A stretch of 33,078 bases of DNA from Paludibacteraceae bacterium. GTDB lineage: Bacteria > Bacteroidota > Bacteroidia > Bacteroidales > Paludibacteraceae. The translations under genes were made by a program, and so were the position numbers. Each line of letters begins with the position of its first letter. Position 1 is the stretch's first letter. The notes under the pieces are model-generated. The model had not been told where the DNA came from. It saw only the letters and a list, made by a program, of their open reading frames with translations, and made no database searches. The stretch lies in contig JAGCWQ010000129.1 in assembly GCA_017961765.1 (NCBI GenBank), forward strand, positions 1-33,078. The letters run 5' to 3'. Below are positions 1 to 7,418 of the stretch, piece by piece.

Positions 1-1
1 G

Positions 2-1462
2 CGCGACGATGGCGTGAGTTACGGCGACTATTTGGAGCAAATCACCTATCTGCTCTTCCTGAAGATGGCCGACGTGATGAACAAACTGCCTTACAACAAA
101 GGTCTGAAATTTCCACACTTGAAGGATGCCGAAGGAAAGGAAATCCCTGATGGCGAAATGTGCGATTGGGAAACCCTGACAAGCAAGCGTGGCGCCGAAT
201 TGGAGGCCTACTACGTGCAGATGCTTCGCAGCCTTGCCACCGACAAAGGAATGTTGGGGCAGATTTACACCAAGAGCCAGAACAAGATTCAGGACCCTGC
301 CAAACTGTTGCGCGTCATTGAGATGATTAACCGTGAGAATTGGTCACTGATGGGTTCCGATGTGAAAGGCAAGATTTACGAAGGGCTTTTGGAGAAGAAC
401 GCCGAAGATACCAAGAGCGGTGCAGGCCAGTACTTTACGCCACGTGCGTTGATACGTGCCATGGTGGCGTGCGTGCGTCCGAAGCCCGAAAAGACCATCA
501 TCGACCCTGCCTGCGGAACGGGAGGTTTCTTCCTTGCCGCCTACGACCACATTGCTGGTCAGCCGCTCAACAAAGACCAGAAACTGTTTCTGAAAAAAAA
601 GACATTCTTCGGCAACGAGATTGTGGCCAACACACGCCGTCTGTGCCTGATGAACCTTTATCTGCACAACATCGGAGAGCTCGACAGCGAGGACTTCATT
701 TCGCCTAACGATGCCCTTGTGTCCGACACAGGCAACCGCTACGACTATGTGCTCACCAATCCGCCTTTCGGCAAAAAGAGCAGCATAACCATTACCAACG
801 AGGACGGCGAGGTGGAGAAAGAGGATTTGAGCTGCAACCGTCAGGATTTTTGGGAGACCACGTCCAACAAGCAGTTGAATTTCCTTCAGCATATCAAGAC
901 CTTGCTGAAAATCAACGGTCAGGCGGCGGTCGTCCTGCCCGACAATGTGCTGTTCGAAGGCGGTGCGGGCGAGGAAATCCGCAAGCAGCTGATGAAAACC
1001 ACCGAGTTGCATACCATTCTGCGTCTGCCGACGGGAATCTTCTACGCCAACGGCGTGAAAGCCAATGTTTTGTTCTTCGATAACCGTCCAGCCAGCAAGG
1101 AAGTGCAGACCAAGGACATTTGGATTTACGACTACCGCACCAACATTCATCACACGCTCAAGAAGTCGCCACTCACGTTCGAGGATTTGGCTGATTTCAT
1201 TAAGTGCTACAATCCAGAAAACCGCAACCTGCGTACTGAAACGTGGAGCGAGTCGAATCCCGAAGGCCGTTGGCGCAAGTTCACCTACGACGAGATAATC
1301 GCCCGCGACAAAACCAATCTCGACATTTTTTGGATAAAGGACAAGAGCCTGACCGACCTTGACAATCTTCCCGACCCCGACGAACTTGCCACCGACATTA
1401 TCACTAATTTGGAGGCAGGAATTGCCTGTTTCCGTCAAGTTTTGCAGAATGTGAATGGGTAG
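2..1462 (+). CDS. hsdM: Type I restriction-modification methylase subunit HsdM (5' end outside window)
   Basis: N6-adenine DNA methyltransferase subunit of a type I restriction-modification system; it transfers a methyl group from SAM to adenine in a site chosen by the HsdS subunit. The frame is open to the window edge and begins RDDGVSYGDYLEQ, a sequence found inside HsdM proteins just after their N-terminus, so the true start lies upstream and 486 residues are visible. QYFTPR is at about nt 428-445, the SAM-binding motif DPACGTGGF at nt 503-529 and the catalytic NPPF at nt 758-769. The C-terminus looks complete. The next gene is on the opposite strand, so no hsdS or hsdR follows; partners, if present, must be upstream. 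Family assignment is firm; activity and specificity cannot be judged. Confidence 0.95.
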   Translation, partial: RDDGVSYGDYLEQITYLLFLKMADVMNKLPYNKGLKFPHLKDAEGKEIPDGEMCDWETLTSKRGAELEAYYVQMLRSLATDKGMLGQIYTKSQNKIQDPAKLLRVIEMINRENWSLMGSDVKGKIYEGLLEKNAEDTKSGAGQYFTPRALIRAMVACVRPKPEKTIIDPACGTGGFFLAAYDHIAGQPLNKDQKLFLKKKTFFGNEIVANTRRLCLMNLYLHNIGELDSEDFISPNDALVSDTGNRYDYVLTNPPFGKKSSITITNEDGEVEKEDLSCNRQDFWETTSNKQLNFLQHIKTLLKINGQAAVVLPDNVLFEGGAGEEIRKQLMKTTELHTILRLPTGIFYANGVKANVLFFDNRPASKEVQTKDIWIYDYRTNIHHTLKKSPLTFEDLADFIKCYNPENRNLRTETWSESNPEGRWRKFTYDEIIARDKTNLDIFWIKDKSLTDLDNLPDPDELATDIITNLEAGIACFRQVLQNVNG

Positions 1463-1473
1463 GGTAGATGGGA

Positions 1474-2502
1474 TTAGAGGTTGCTGCTTTTCAGTATTCC
1501 CTCCACCTTTTCGATAATCATCTCAGGCGTGATTTGTCCCATGCAGGCATAGTCTTTGCTGAGGCAAGGTTTGTTTCCGTAGATGGAGCAAGGACGGCAT
1601 GGGAGGTCTATTTGGATGGCGTCTTCCGATTTCTGTCCGTAGCCGAAGAAGCCGGCATAAGGGTGGGTCGCTCCCCAAATGGAAAGGACGCGGGTTCCGA
1701 CGAGGGAGGCCAAATGCATGTTGGAGGAGTCCATCGAAATTAGGAGGTCTGAATTTCCGATGATGGACAACTCCTTCTTCAGCGAGAATTTCCCTGCGAT
1801 GGAGACCACGTTTTTATATCGTGTTTCCCAACTCTCCAAGGTCTCTTTCTCTTGTTTGCCTCCACCGAAGAGGAGTATTTTGCAGTTGCCCTCTTCCGAG
1901 AAATGTTCCACTACCTTCTCCATCTGCTCCAAAGGATATATCTTGCCCTTGTGCTGTGCAAATGGTGCGATGGCAAGCCATTTCAACTCTTTTTTGCCGA
2001 TGACGGAGGTGATCTCGTCTGTCAATTCGAGTTGTTTTTGTGTGTAGTTGATGGGAACTTCGTATCCTGCCGAGAGGAAAACATCACGGTAGCGTTCTAT
2101 GCTGCTCTTGAGTTGCTTTTTTACTTTGTTTTTGGAACGGGTGAGTGCCTTTTTTTCAGGGCGGCCCTTCTGGATGACATGGCAAGGAATCCCTTTCAGT
2201 TCGAAGAGTGCACGTAGCACCTTGCTTCGTAGCACGTCATGCAGGTCGATGACCAAGTCGTAACGTTTGTGTGCAGTGAGGGCTTTATATAGTTTGATGA
2301 TGCCCAAGAAACCTTTGTAATCCTTTTTCGTGTCGGCACCGTAGATCTCGATGTTCTCTTGTTCGGGAAACATGTCCGCAAAGCGGGGATTTGTCAGTAC
2401 GGTGGTTTGTATGTCGGGGTGTTGGTTGGCAAACGAACTGATGACAGGAACTGTCATGGCCACGTCGCCCATCGCCGACATTCGGATTACGAGAATGTTC
2501 AT
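1474..2502 (-). CDS. Glycosyltransferase family 9 (heptosyltransferase-like)
   Basis: A 342-residue GT-B fold glycosyltransferase of family 9, the family of ADP-heptose:LPS heptosyltransferases, likely adding a sugar to lipid A core or another surface glycan at the inner face of the cytoplasmic membrane. The N-terminus MNILVIRMSAMGDV is the usual family opening. The C-terminal half carries SMDSSNMHLASLVGT, the nucleotide-sugar binding segment, followed by SIWGATHPYAGF. Length is normal for the family. It lies 7 bp downstream of the DUF4254 gene on the same strand, and the two are probably one operon; DUF4254 next to GT9 is a recurrent Bacteroidetes arrangement. The sugar donor and acceptor cannot be read from sequence; heptose is only the family precedent. 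Confidence 0.9.
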   Translation of the reverse strand: MNILVIRMSAMGDVAMTVPVISSFANQHPDIQTTVLTNPRFADMFPEQENIEIYGADTKKDYKGFLGIIKLYKALTAHKRYDLVIDLHDVLRSKVLRALFELKGIPCHVIQKGRPEKKALTRSKNKVKKQLKSSIERYRDVFLSAGYEVPINYTQKQLELTDEITSVIGKKELKWLAIAPFAQHKGKIYPLEQMEKVVEHFSEEGNCKILLFGGGKQEKETLESWETRYKNVVSIAGKFSLKKELSIIGNSDLLISMDSSNMHLASLVGTRVLSIWGATHPYAGFFGYGQKSEDAIQIDLPCRPCSIYGNKPCLSKDYACMGQITPEMIIEKVEGILKSSNL

Positions 2503-2509
2503 GGCTCTG

Positions 2510-3118
2510 TCAAGCTTTTTTTCCGTAAAGGACAGGGTTCAAGTTGGGGTCGTTGTACATCTTCATCTGTTTGTACACCTTCATGTAGCGGTCCCCATTC
2601 TCGATGTCAGTGAGAAGTTGGTCGATGGCTGAGGAGAGATCCTTTCGTTGTTCGAGCAGAACGTCCAATTTTTTACCGCAGGCCGTCTTATGGTTTCCGT
2701 CCACGTCGGTTCTCTCAACCTCTTGTCTCATGTGGTAGATCTTGAGGGCGAGGATAGAAAGACGGTCGATAGTCCAAGCCGGGCTCTCGGTGTTGATCAC
2801 TGCCGTGCTTTTCACCTTTATGCCTTGATATTTCTCCCAAAAGTAACTGTCGATTCTCTCTACCAAGTCCGTGCGGTCCTGATTGGATTTATCGATGCGC
2901 CTCTTGATGGCGAGCGCCTCGACTGGGTCAATCTCAGGGTTACGGATAATATCCTCCAAATGCCATTGAACGGTGTCGATCCAATTCTTGAGGTATAGCA
3001 CATTCTCAATCGTTTGTGGCTTGAAAGGATTGACTATCGGAGTGTCAACGTTGTCGTTCTTGTGGTAGTCGATAACTACGTCATCAAAAATCTTATTTGC
3101 GTTTTCGCTAAAAGTCAT
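2510..3118 (-). CDS. DUF4254 domain protein
   Basis: A 202-residue, mostly helical soluble protein matching the DUF4254 family, whose biochemical role is unknown. The start is placed at MTFSENANKIFDD; the frame stays open 15 codons further upstream, but that stretch (MARQTGRPTEP) does not look like the family N-terminus. Family-like segments are WHLEDIIR, IDKSNQDRTDLVE and the helical tract around SILALKIYHM. No signal peptide or membrane segment is visible. It is the first gene of a two-gene minus-strand operon with the family 9 glycosyltransferase, which suggests, by association only, a role in surface glycan assembly. Confidence 0.85.
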   Translation of the reverse strand: MTFSENANKIFDDVVIDYHKNDNVDTPIVNPFKPQTIENVLYLKNWIDTVQWHLEDIIRNPEIDPVEALAIKRRIDKSNQDRTDLVERIDSYFWEKYQGIKVKSTAVINTESPAWTIDRLSILALKIYHMRQEVERTDVDGNHKTACGKKLDVLLEQRKDLSSAIDQLLTDIENGDRYMKVYKQMKMYNDPNLNPVLYGKKA

Positions 3119-3180
3119 AATCGTTACTTTTGGTTCGGTTGGTCTGCCCGTTTGTCTTGCCAACTTTCAATGTTTGTCTG

Positions 3181-3214
3181 CAAATTTACGTCTTTGTTTT
3201 GAAAGTATTGCAAA
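3181..3214 (-). promoter_or_regulatory. Bacteroidetes-type promoter for the DUF4254-GT9 operon
   Basis: Read on the minus strand, TAAATTTG (nt 3188-3181) matches the -7 consensus TAnnTTTG. A TTTG (nt 3214-3211) lies 22 bp further upstream as a -33 element. It sits about 60 bp upstream of the chosen DUF4254 start, which supports that start. Match by eye only. Confidence 0.55.
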
Positions 3215-3296
3215 ACGTGGGTTAAAAAGTCTTGTTTCTATTCTTTGTCGATGCTTGTTTTCTTGTTTTTTCTTGAGTTGGAGGGATGGAAAAAGT

Positions 3297-3327
3297 TTTG
3301 GATTCTCTTTTAATTGATTTATTTTTG
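3297..3327 (+). promoter_or_regulatory. Bacteroidetes-type promoter for the membrane-protein cluster
   Basis: TTTG at 3297-3300 and TATTTTTG at 3320-3327 (consensus TAnnTTTG) are separated by 19 bp, the preferred spacing. The promoter is about 54 bp upstream of the ATG at 3381 and could drive all four same-strand genes up to 5435. The rest of the 3119-3380 gap shows only AT-rich sequence and the divergent promoter. Confidence 0.6.
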
Positions 3328-3380
3328 CGTCGAGGGTCGCCTTTGCAGACTTTCTATCTTGCTATTAAAATGCTTATTTT

Positions 3381-3767
3381 ATGGGAGAATGTAAAATAAC
3401 TTGTAGGATTTTTTTGTGGAAGCTTTTTCTTTTGATGGGCATTGCTTTTAGTAATTACATTGCTTTTTGGGGAGGAGAGAATGATTCGGAAATCCTTGAA
3501 TGTCTGCATGGATTTTCTTCGTCTCGTTTCTTCGTTTTTGTGGCGGTGAATGTTATATGGGTGCTTCTTGCGTTGATGTGGAGTTTTTTGTGTAGGAATC
3601 TGACGGAAAAAAGGAGGCTTTCTTTGGGAGTGCTGGCATTTATATACGCACCTGCAACCCTCTTTTGTGTCTGGAATCTCACTTGGGACGTCTCTCTACT
3701 TATCTTGTTGGTGGGGATTCCTCTGACTCTGTTGTTTTTGCTTATTCGCATGGAGACTGGTTTTTAG
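3381..3767 (+). CDS. Small four-TM membrane protein, function unknown
   Basis: A 128-residue hydrophobic protein that I do not recognise. Four candidate transmembrane segments are visible at about residues 11-29, 50-70, 80-100 and 104-122. Short charged loops separate them, including NLTEKRR between segments 2 and 3, which would favour that loop being cytoplasmic. There is no catalytic motif. It follows a well-matched promoter and precedes three paralogous membrane proteins on the same strand with a 27-bp gap, so co-transcription is likely. Codon use is more AT-rich than in the housekeeping genes nearby, suggesting accessory origin. The frame, promoter and context support a real gene, but function is open. 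Confidence 0.6.
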   Translation: MGECKITCRIFLWKLFLLMGIAFSNYIAFWGGENDSEILECLHGFSSSRFFVFVAVNVIWVLLALMWSFLCRNLTEKRRLSLGVLAFIYAPATLFCVWNLTWDVSLLILLVGIPLTLLFLLIRMETGF

Positions 3768-3794
3768 AGATCAAAAAATTTAAAATTCGCTAAT

Positions 3795-4319
3795 ATGAAA
3801 AATTATTACAAAATAGTTTATCCTTCAGGAGATTTGAGGGCAATTTCCTATTACCTTACTTGTATGGGAATGACTCTTACTTTCAGTGGTTATACTTGTT
3901 ATTGGGTAAATGAATCAGTACAGAATGGAGTCAAGAAGCGTGAAAGGGTTCCAGGTTCCATAGAAGAAGGAAATTCGCTTTATGTGGAAACACGTCTTGG
4001 CAGAAATGTGATGGATGCCTATATCTCTACTAATTCATCCAATCAGCTGGAGGTGGAATGTTTCTATAATGGTTGGACGCGTTTTTTTATCATTTTCCCT
4101 CCTTTGATTTTATTGCTAGCCGTTGTATTGGGTTCTGGCGGTAACCCTGGCGAAGATTTATGGCCCGTTCTGAAAGCATTGTTGATAATGCTTTTGGCGC
4201 TGAAATTGATGGTGCATTTGTTTTTTTTGAGAGATAAGCATAAGTTGATGAAAGACTTAGAGAATTTTCTAAAGGAAAAGCCTCTTCGAACGGTCTCTTC
4301 TTGGAAGTTGAGGCTATGA
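3795..4319 (+). CDS. Tandem membrane protein paralog 1 (YPSGD family, unknown function)
   Basis: A 174-residue protein, first of three tandem paralogs. It opens MKNYYKIVYPSGDLRAI. The N-terminal ~93 residues look soluble. They are followed by two TM segments at about 97-114 and 124-145, then a charged tail with KDLENFLKEKP and a terminal SSWKLRL. The same plan (xNYYKxVYPSG start, QLxVExF before the first TM, DLxxFLKE after the second, WKxxF/L end) recurs in the next two genes. With no signal peptide, the N-terminal domain is probably cytoplasmic with a TM hairpin anchor. I know no named family with this architecture and assign no function. Confidence 0.7.
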   Translation: MKNYYKIVYPSGDLRAISYYLTCMGMTLTFSGYTCYWVNESVQNGVKKRERVPGSIEEGNSLYVETRLGRNVMDAYISTNSSNQLEVECFYNGWTRFFIIFPPLILLLAVVLGSGGNPGEDLWPVLKALLIMLLALKLMVHLFFLRDKHKLMKDLENFLKEKPLRTVSSWKLRL

Positions 4320-4355
4320 ATGGATTTTTTTAGGCTAAGGATTAAGTTTTGCTTT

Positions 4356-4856
4356 ATGTGCAATTGTTATAGAACGGTTTATCCTTCAGGGGATTTGAAC
4401 GCTATTTATGATTATTTAGTTAACCTCCAAAAAGAAACCTTTTTTGGAGGAAAGGAGCATTGCTATGCTTGCTATCGGGATTTTGTTGACGGTAAATCTG
4501 ACAAGAAGAGCATGGATTTTCTTCGTTTGAACTTTCGTACCTCTTTTTTCGATGGAAGAATGAAGGATTCGATAAGTTTCCGAATTTTCATCGACTCGTC
4601 TAAACAGCTTGTCGTGGATGGCTTTTATAGCATTTATTGGGATGTCTTCTTTTTGTTGATGTTTTTGTCCTTTCTTTTTCTTCTGTACCCATCTGAACCA
4701 CTTCCCGTTTCTGTGGGAGGTTCCTTATTTTCCTACCTTCTTGTTAAGGCGCTCCAAAGTGGCTCCCTTTATTATTATTGTTGGCGGTTTAAGAGGGACT
4801 TGGAGAAATTCATAAAAGAAGATTCTGTCCGTTTTTCGTGTAAATGGAAATTTTGA
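4356..4856 (+). CDS. Tandem membrane protein paralog 2 (YPSGD family, unknown function)
   Basis: A 166-residue second paralog. An in-frame ATG at 4320 abuts the previous stop, but the start is placed at 4356 because MCNCYRTVYPSGDLNAI then aligns from its first residue with both neighbours. Shared features are the YPSGD motif, GKEHCYACYRD (compare NRYACYWD in paralog 3), KQLVVDGFY before TM1, TM segments at about 96-112 and 121-142, and the tail DLEKFIKED ending KWKF. The tyrosine- and cysteine-rich N-terminal half is diverged, while the termini are conserved. Function unknown; same-strand tandem arrangement suggests one transcript. Confidence 0.7.
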   Translation: MCNCYRTVYPSGDLNAIYDYLVNLQKETFFGGKEHCYACYRDFVDGKSDKKSMDFLRLNFRTSFFDGRMKDSISFRIFIDSSKQLVVDGFYSIYWDVFFLLMFLSFLFLLYPSEPLPVSVGGSLFSYLLVKALQSGSLYYYCWRFKRDLEKFIKEDSVRFSCKWKF

Positions 4857-4904
4857 GGGATGACTCATGACCATTACGTTTGAAATTTGATTTATATGAA
4901 CTTT

Positions 4905-5435
4905 ATGTGGAATTATTATAAGACAGTTTATCCTTCGGGGAATGTGGAGGTAATTGCCGATTATTTTGACAACCTCCAAGAGAATTCTTTTTGGGGAAGA
5001 AAGCGGAATCGCTATGCGTGTTATTGGGATACGGATGCTTACAATCGGCCCGTGGAGGCGAAAGGAAAAATTCTTCGATTCTCTTTCAATTGTCGGTCGG
5101 AGTCGCAGCGGGCGATGGATGTCCGTGTTTTCAATGATTTGTCCGGCCAATTGGTTGTGGAATGTTTCCATTCGGAAATGGTTCGCCTTATGGTGGCGCT
5201 TGCCTTGCTGGGCCCCACGCTTTTATGTGTTTTTGTCGTGTTGTTTTGCCATCCAGAAGGTGGATTCCCTTTCCTTTTTGATTTGTTGGCCACATCGATC
5301 TTCTTTCTTTTTATGAAGTTGACTGTGCATCTCGTTTTTCGGATGAGCTATTCCGACTTTAAACAGGACTTGGATAAAATTCTAAAGAAGGAGAAACCTA
5401 TCCAATCGGTCTCTAAGTGGAAATGGAAATTTTGA
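4905..5435 (+). CDS. Tandem membrane protein paralog 3 (YPSGN family, unknown function)
   Basis: A 176-residue third paralog. The start at 4905 (MWNYYKTVYPSG) aligns with the starts of the two upstream copies; an in-frame ATG at 4896 and a TTG at 4887 are alternatives. It has RYACYWD, GQLVVECF just before TM1, TM segments at about 93-114 and 122-145, and the tail DFKQDLDKILKKEKP ending SKWKWKF. It is closest to paralog 2 at the N-terminus and to paralog 1 at the C-terminus (VHLxF, EKPxxxVSxWK). Immediately after its stop lies a short dispersed repeat and then the argH promoter, so the cluster ends here. Confidence 0.7.
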   Translation: MWNYYKTVYPSGNVEVIADYFDNLQENSFWGRKRNRYACYWDTDAYNRPVEAKGKILRFSFNCRSESQRAMDVRVFNDLSGQLVVECFHSEMVRLMVALALLGPTLLCVFVVLFCHPEGGFPFLFDLLATSIFFLFMKLTVHLVFRMSYSDFKQDLDKILKKEKPIQSVSKWKWKF

Positions 5436-5460
5436 ATCGACGGTTAGGTTGAAAGCCTGC
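5435..5460 (+). repeat. Partial copy of dispersed hairpin repeat (family 1)
   Basis: About 26 bp starting ATCGACGGTTAGG and containing AGGTTGAAAGCCT, which can fold as a small hairpin. It matches nt 12446-12470 with only a couple of differences. It begins right at the stop codon of the third tandem membrane gene. Confidence 0.6.
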
Positions 5461-5562
5461 ATTGGAGGCTGGTGGCGTGATTTTGGGGAACATTGTTTGT
5501 TGACGGAAGACAGAAATGTGGGTGACGGACGGAGATGTGCCTATTTTCCAAACCTATAATTA

Positions 5563-5591
5563 TTTGCTTTTGGGAAAAAATCGTATTTTTG
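5563..5591 (+). promoter_or_regulatory. Promoter for argH-rsfS-ftsH
   Basis: TTTG at 5563-5566 followed 17 bp later by TATTTTTG at 5584-5591 (consensus TAnnTTTG), about 50 bp upstream of the argH ATG. Probably drives the three-gene run to the terminator after ftsH. Confidence 0.6.
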
Positions 5592-5643
5592 CAAATTGGA
5601 TGGTGTAAACCGTTGTTGAATATGAATTCTTAAAATCTTTGTG

Positions 5644-6981
5644 ATGGCACAGAAATTATGGGATAAAGGAAAGGCAACAGATGCTGAAATTGAGAAGTTT
5701 ACGGTTGGAAGAGACCGTGAGATGGATGTCTATTTGGCAAAGTATGACGTGTTGGGTTCCATGGCTCACATAACCATGCTGAATACGATAGACCTTATCG
5801 GAGACGATGAATTGCCCGTTCTTTTGGCTGAATTGAAGAAGATATATGCCTTGGCGGACAAAGGTGAGTTCGTCATCGAAGAGGGTGTGGAGGATGTCCA
5901 TTCCCAAGTGGAGTTGATGTTGACGAGGAGTTTGGGTGATTTGGGTAAGAAAATCCACAGCGGACGTTCCCGCAACGACCAAGTCTTGTTGGACATGAAG
6001 TTGTTCACTCGCGACCAATTGAAGAATTTGGCGATGGATGTGAAACGCTTGTTCGATATCTTGATTGCTCAAAGTGAACGTTATAAAAACATCTTGATGC
6101 CTGGTTATACGCATTTGCAGATTGCGATGCCTTCCTCTTTCGGCTTGTGGTTCGGTGCCTATGCGGAGAGCTTGGCAGACGATTTGGAGGTGCTCCTCTC
6201 GGCTTGGAAGATAACGAACCGTAATCCTTTGGGCTCGGCTGCAGGCTATGGCTCTTCGTTCCCTTTGAATCGGCAGATGACGACGGATTTGTTGGGCTTC
6301 GATTCGATGGACTATAACGTAGTTTATGCCCAAATGGGTCGTGGAAAGATGGAACGTACGGTAGCATTTGCCATGGCGACCATTGCGGCGACTATCTCGA
6401 AGTTGGCTTTTGACGCATGTATGTTCACTTCCCAAAATTTCGGCTTCTTGAAGTTGCCTGACGAGTGTACGACCGGTTCGAGCATCATGCCTCATAAGAA
6501 AAATCCGGATGTCTTTGAATTGACTCGTGCTAAATGTAACAAGATTCAGACATTGCCACAGCAGATTATGATGATTATTAATAACTTGCCTTCCGGCTAT
6601 TTCCGTGATTTGCAAATCATCAAGGAGATTTTCATCCCAGCTTTCGAAGAGTTGCGTGATTGTATCAAGATGACTTGCCATATCATGAGCGAGGTGAAGG
6701 TCAAGGAAGATATCTTGTCAGACAGCAAATACGACTTTATCTTCAGTGTGGAAGAGGTGAACCGCTTGGCGAAAGAGGGTATGCCTTTCCGTGATGCTTA
6801 CAAGAAGGTGGGTCTGGAAATCGAGGCTGGGAAATTTGTGCCAAACAAGAATATTTCACATACGCACGAGGGTAGCATCGGTAATTTGTGCAACGACCGT
6901 ATCTCCCTTTTGGCGGAGCATACTCTTGCAGGCTTCTCCTTTAATCGGGTGGATGAGGCTGTCAACCAATTGCTAGGGTAG
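5644..6981 (+). CDS. argH: Argininosuccinate lyase
   Basis: Last step of arginine biosynthesis: cleaves argininosuccinate to arginine and fumarate in the cytoplasm. The 445-residue protein has the fumarase/aspartase superfamily signature GSSIMPHKKNPD at residues 278-289, containing the catalytic serine loop. Upstream are family blocks HSGRSRNDQV and PGYTHLQIAMP. The start is ATG 5644 (MAQKLWDKG); the preceding GTG at 5641 is in frame but less likely. Length is close to the usual 450-460. It is followed at 55 bp by rsfS and then ftsH. No other arginine gene is nearby, so it is not part of an arg cluster here. Confidence 0.97.
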   Translation: MAQKLWDKGKATDAEIEKFTVGRDREMDVYLAKYDVLGSMAHITMLNTIDLIGDDELPVLLAELKKIYALADKGEFVIEEGVEDVHSQVELMLTRSLGDLGKKIHSGRSRNDQVLLDMKLFTRDQLKNLAMDVKRLFDILIAQSERYKNILMPGYTHLQIAMPSSFGLWFGAYAESLADDLEVLLSAWKITNRNPLGSAAGYGSSFPLNRQMTTDLLGFDSMDYNVVYAQMGRGKMERTVAFAMATIAATISKLAFDACMFTSQNFGFLKLPDECTTGSSIMPHKKNPDVFELTRAKCNKIQTLPQQIMMIINNLPSGYFRDLQIIKEIFIPAFEELRDCIKMTCHIMSEVKVKEDILSDSKYDFIFSVEEVNRLAKEGMPFRDAYKKVGLEIEAGKFVPNKNISHTHEGSIGNLCNDRISLLAEHTLAGFSFNRVDEAVNQLLG

Positions 6982-7036
6982 GCGTAGAGACATCCTTCTT
7001 CGGAAGGACAGGTTTTGAAACAGAAACAAATTAAAA

Positions 7037-7396
7037 ATGGAAGAAACAAAAAAAGTAATAGAGAAGATCATTGAGGGCATCCAAGAGAAAAAAGGCTCTA
7101 AGATTGTAGTGGTGGACATGTCTCAGTTGGAAAACTATGTTTGCCAATATTTCGTCATCTGCGAGGGAAAGTCCAACACGCATGTGGCGGCGATTGCCGA
7201 CTCCATCAAGGATTATGTGCGTGAGCAGATCCGTGTGAAGCCTTTCGCTGTCGATGGAGTGATTAATTCTCAGTGGATTGCAATGGATTATGGAGAAATA
7301 ATCGTCCATGTGTTCCAACCGGAGTATAGGCAATTCTATAACTTGGAGAGTTTGTGGGCAGATGCGGTTTTGACCGAAATCCCAGACTTGGATTAA
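7037..7396 (+). CDS. rsfS: Ribosome silencing factor RsfS
   Basis: A 119-residue RsfS/Iojap/DUF143 protein. The family binds ribosomal protein L14 (uL14) on the large subunit and blocks subunit joining under nutrient limitation. Hallmarks are VVDMSQLENYVCQYFVICEGKS near residues 25-46 and the conserved DYGEIIVHVFQPEYRQFYNLESLWADA block near the C-terminus. Length is typical. It is 55 bp after argH and 22 bp before ftsH; rsfS directly before ftsH is common in Bacteroidetes. Confidence 0.95.
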   Translation: MEETKKVIEKIIEGIQEKKGSKIVVVDMSQLENYVCQYFVICEGKSNTHVAAIADSIKDYVREQIRVKPFAVDGVINSQWIAMDYGEIIVHVFQPEYRQFYNLESLWADAVLTEIPDLD

Positions 7397-7418
7397 CTCG
7401 ACCTAAAAACGAATTTAT

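Noticed and set aside
344..1438. 364-codon minus-strand frame opposite hsdM
   Set aside because: Lies wholly antisense to a gene with clear methylase motifs; its translation has no recognisable domain.
5656..6681. 341-codon minus-strand frame opposite argH
   Set aside because: Antisense shadow of a conserved enzyme gene; translation is His/Arg/Gln-rich without domains.
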